15,291 nucleotides of DNA from Actinomycetota bacterium. GTDB lineage: Bacteria > Actinomycetota > Actinomycetes > Streptosporangiales > Streptosporangiaceae. The stretch covers positions 33,682 through 48,972 of the forward strand of contig PLIQ01000158.1 in NCBI GenBank assembly GCA_003140115.1. The letters are read 5' to 3'. Positions 13,937-15,291 of this stretch are shown here, in pieces; within the stretch, counting starts at the first letter, position 1, and each line of letters opens with the position of its first letter. The notes under the pieces are model-generated. The model worked only from the letters and a program-made list of their open reading frames with translations, did not search any database and was not told the origin of the DNA. The translations under genes were made by a program, and so were the position numbers.

Positions 13937-15291
13937 ATGGCCGTCGAGGGCACGCGGGGGCTCAAGCGTTCACTGTCGGTCTGGGCCGCGATCGGCCTGT
14001 CGGTCGCGCTCATGGCCCCGAGCATGGCCGCGAACATCAACCCGCAGGCCAGCGCCCAGACCGCGGGCCGCGCGGTGCCGCTGACCTTCCTCATCGCCGC
14101 CGTCGGCGTGCTGCTCGTGGCCTACTCCTTCGTCCGGCTGACTCAGTACTTCCACCACTCCGGCTCGGCCTACGCGTTCGTCGGCGCGACGCTCGGTCCG
14201 CGGGCCGGGGTGGTCGCGGGCTGGGGCTTGCTCGGCACCTACACGTTCTACGCGGTGGTCACCGCGAGCGCGGCCGGCATCTTCGGCACCGCGTTCCTGC
14301 AGGAGGTCGGGGCCTGGCCGAACCCGCCGACCTGGGCGCCGTGGATCCTGATCTCGGTCGTGCTGGCGCTGGTGCTGCTGCTGGCCGTGATCCCGGCCCG
14401 GCGTGGCGCGAGCGTGCTGCTGAGCGTCGAGGGCACCACGGTGGCGCTGATCCTGATCGTCACCGCGGTGGTCCTGGTCCGGCTGCTGGCCGGGAACGCG
14501 CCGGGCCACGAGCACTTCACCCTGAGCGTGTTCCAGCCGACGCCGGGCACGGGCGTCTCCGCGATATTCCTGGGCGTGGTGTTCGGCTTCTTGTCCTTCG
14601 CCGGGTTCGAGGCGGCGGCCACCCTGGGCGAGGAGGCCAAGCGCCCAACCCGCGACATCCCGCGCGCGATCCTCGGCGTCGCGGTATTCGGCGGCGTCTA
14701 CTTCGTAGTCGTGACCGCGGTCGAGATGATGGGCTTCGGCACGAGCAAGGCCGACGTCACCAACTTCGGCAACTCGCCGTCGCTGCTGGGCGACCTGGGC
14801 GCCTCCTACGTCGGGCACTGGGTCGGCGACGTGATCACGCTCGGCACCACGGTCAGCGCGTTCGGCTGCTGCCTGGCCTCCACGGTCGGGGCGGCGCGGC
14901 TGATGTACGCGCTGTCGCGGGACACCGCCGGGGCGCGCGGGGTCGGCGCGGGCTCGCGCTGGGGGACGCCGGCCAACGCGACCCTGGTGATCACCGCCAT
15001 GTCGGCCCTGATCATCATCATCTACACGGCGGCCTTCCACGCCACCGCGTTCGACAGCTTCCTGTGGTCGGGCACCATCGGCACGCTGATCCTGCTGGTC
15101 GTCTACGTGCTGGCCTCGATCGGCTGCATCATGCTGGTGTTCGTCCGGCGGAAGCTGGCGGTGCCGATGTGGCAGGTCATCATTCCGGTCGCGGGCCTGG
15201 TGGTGCTCGGCTACACGCTGTACCGGAACGTATGGCCGTACCCGACCGGTGACGGCAGGTGGTTCCCGATTACGGCGGGCGTCTGGCTGGC
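13937..15291 (+). CDS. APC-superfamily amino-acid permease, C-terminus cut by window edge
   Basis: The plus-strand frame from ATG 13937 stays open to the right edge, giving 451 codons. It encodes a polytopic membrane protein with at least ten hydrophobic segments. The N-terminus reads LKRSLSVWAAIGLSVALMAPSMA, the usual first helix of the APC family. The hallmark GFLSFAGFEAAATLGEEAKRPTRDIPRAI lies near 215-243, with a conserved cytoplasmic loop after it. A later block GCCLASTVGAARLMYALSRD near 313-332 matches the family. AAGGAGG lies about 6 nt upstream of the ATG. Members import amino acids, polyamines or related amines by proton symport; the substrate cannot be read here. It diverges from the RsbW-like gene and shows no link to the acyl-CoA locus. 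Confidence 0.92.
   Translation, partial: MAVEGTRGLKRSLSVWAAIGLSVALMAPSMAANINPQASAQTAGRAVPLTFLIAAVGVLLVAYSFVRLTQYFHHSGSAYAFVGATLGPRAGVVAGWGLLGTYTFYAVVTASAAGIFGTAFLQEVGAWPNPPTWAPWILISVVLALVLLLAVIPARRGASVLLSVEGTTVALILIVTAVVLVRLLAGNAPGHEHFTLSVFQPTPGTGVSAIFLGVVFGFLSFAGFEAAATLGEEAKRPTRDIPRAILGVAVFGGVYFVVVTAVEMMGFGTSKADVTNFGNSPSLLGDLGASYVGHWVGDVITLGTTVSAFGCCLASTVGAARLMYALSRDTAGARGVGAGSRWGTPANATLVITAMSALIIIIYTAAFHATAFDSFLWSGTIGTLILLVVYVLASIGCIMLVFVRRKLAVPMWQVIIPVAGLVVLGYTLYRNVWPYPTGDGRWFPITAGVWL

Noticed and set aside
13855..15252. Open plus-strand frame of 465 codons overlapping the permease
   Set aside because: Its Arg/Gly-rich translation is a frame shadow; the frame from ATG 13937 gives an unmistakable APC permease with a good ribosome-binding site.
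1..15291. CRISPR arrays, tRNA/rRNA genes, insertion sequences, prophage or defence genes
   Set aside because: No repeat-spacer pattern, cloverleaf, transposase or phage protein was seen on either strand.

Overview
This is a high-GC window (roughly two thirds G+C, strong G/C third-position bias, many GTG starts). It reads as an actinobacterial chromosome. The RsbW-like ATPase with a GTG start next to a GntR/FCD regulator fits a Streptomyces-, Frankia- or Streptosporangiales-like actinomycete. Genus cannot be set from this sequence alone.

Positions 1 to about 13140 form a catabolic CoA-thioester locus. Four operons are arranged as two divergent pairs, with a related GntR/FadR-type regulator at each end. 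Minus operon A (3930 to 802) holds an acyl-CoA dehydrogenase, a class III (CaiB/BaiF) CoA-transferase and a decayed FMN/FAD 'old yellow enzyme' reductase. Plus operon B (4108 to 6912) holds a thiolase, an HSD10-like short-chain dehydrogenase and a crotonase. Minus operon C (9169 to 6959) holds a MenB/BadI-type crotonase, a CitE/malyl-CoA-type lyase and a MaoC-type hydratase. Plus operon D (9353 to 12188) holds a second acyl-CoA dehydrogenase and a CaiC-like acyl-CoA ligase. Operons B and C converge on a clear hairpin terminator at 6913-6940. The regulators are at <1-631 (minus, truncated by the window edge) and 12407-13138 (plus).

Together these genes could activate an acid (ligase or CoA-transferase), desaturate it (two dehydrogenases), hydrate it (crotonase, MaoC), oxidise the alcohol (SDR) and cleave the product by thiolysis or retro-Claisen/aldol chemistry (thiolase, BadI/MenB-like crotonase, CitE-like lyase). 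That suggests a branched, alicyclic or dicarboxylic acid rather than a plain fatty acid. The substrate itself is not visible in the sequence.

The most unusual signal is in the DNA between genes. A short A/T-rich element, ATGATAATG or ATGATATG, occurs in front of the thiolase, the BadI-like crotonase, the second dehydrogenase and both regulators, with a weaker copy before the SDR. It occurs in both orientations, which suits an operator of the flanking GntR regulators better than a promoter box.

From 13135 onward the content changes. There is a minus-strand RsbW-like ATPase and a divergent plus-strand APC amino-acid permease that runs off the right edge. I found no tRNA, rRNA, CRISPR, insertion sequence or phage gene.
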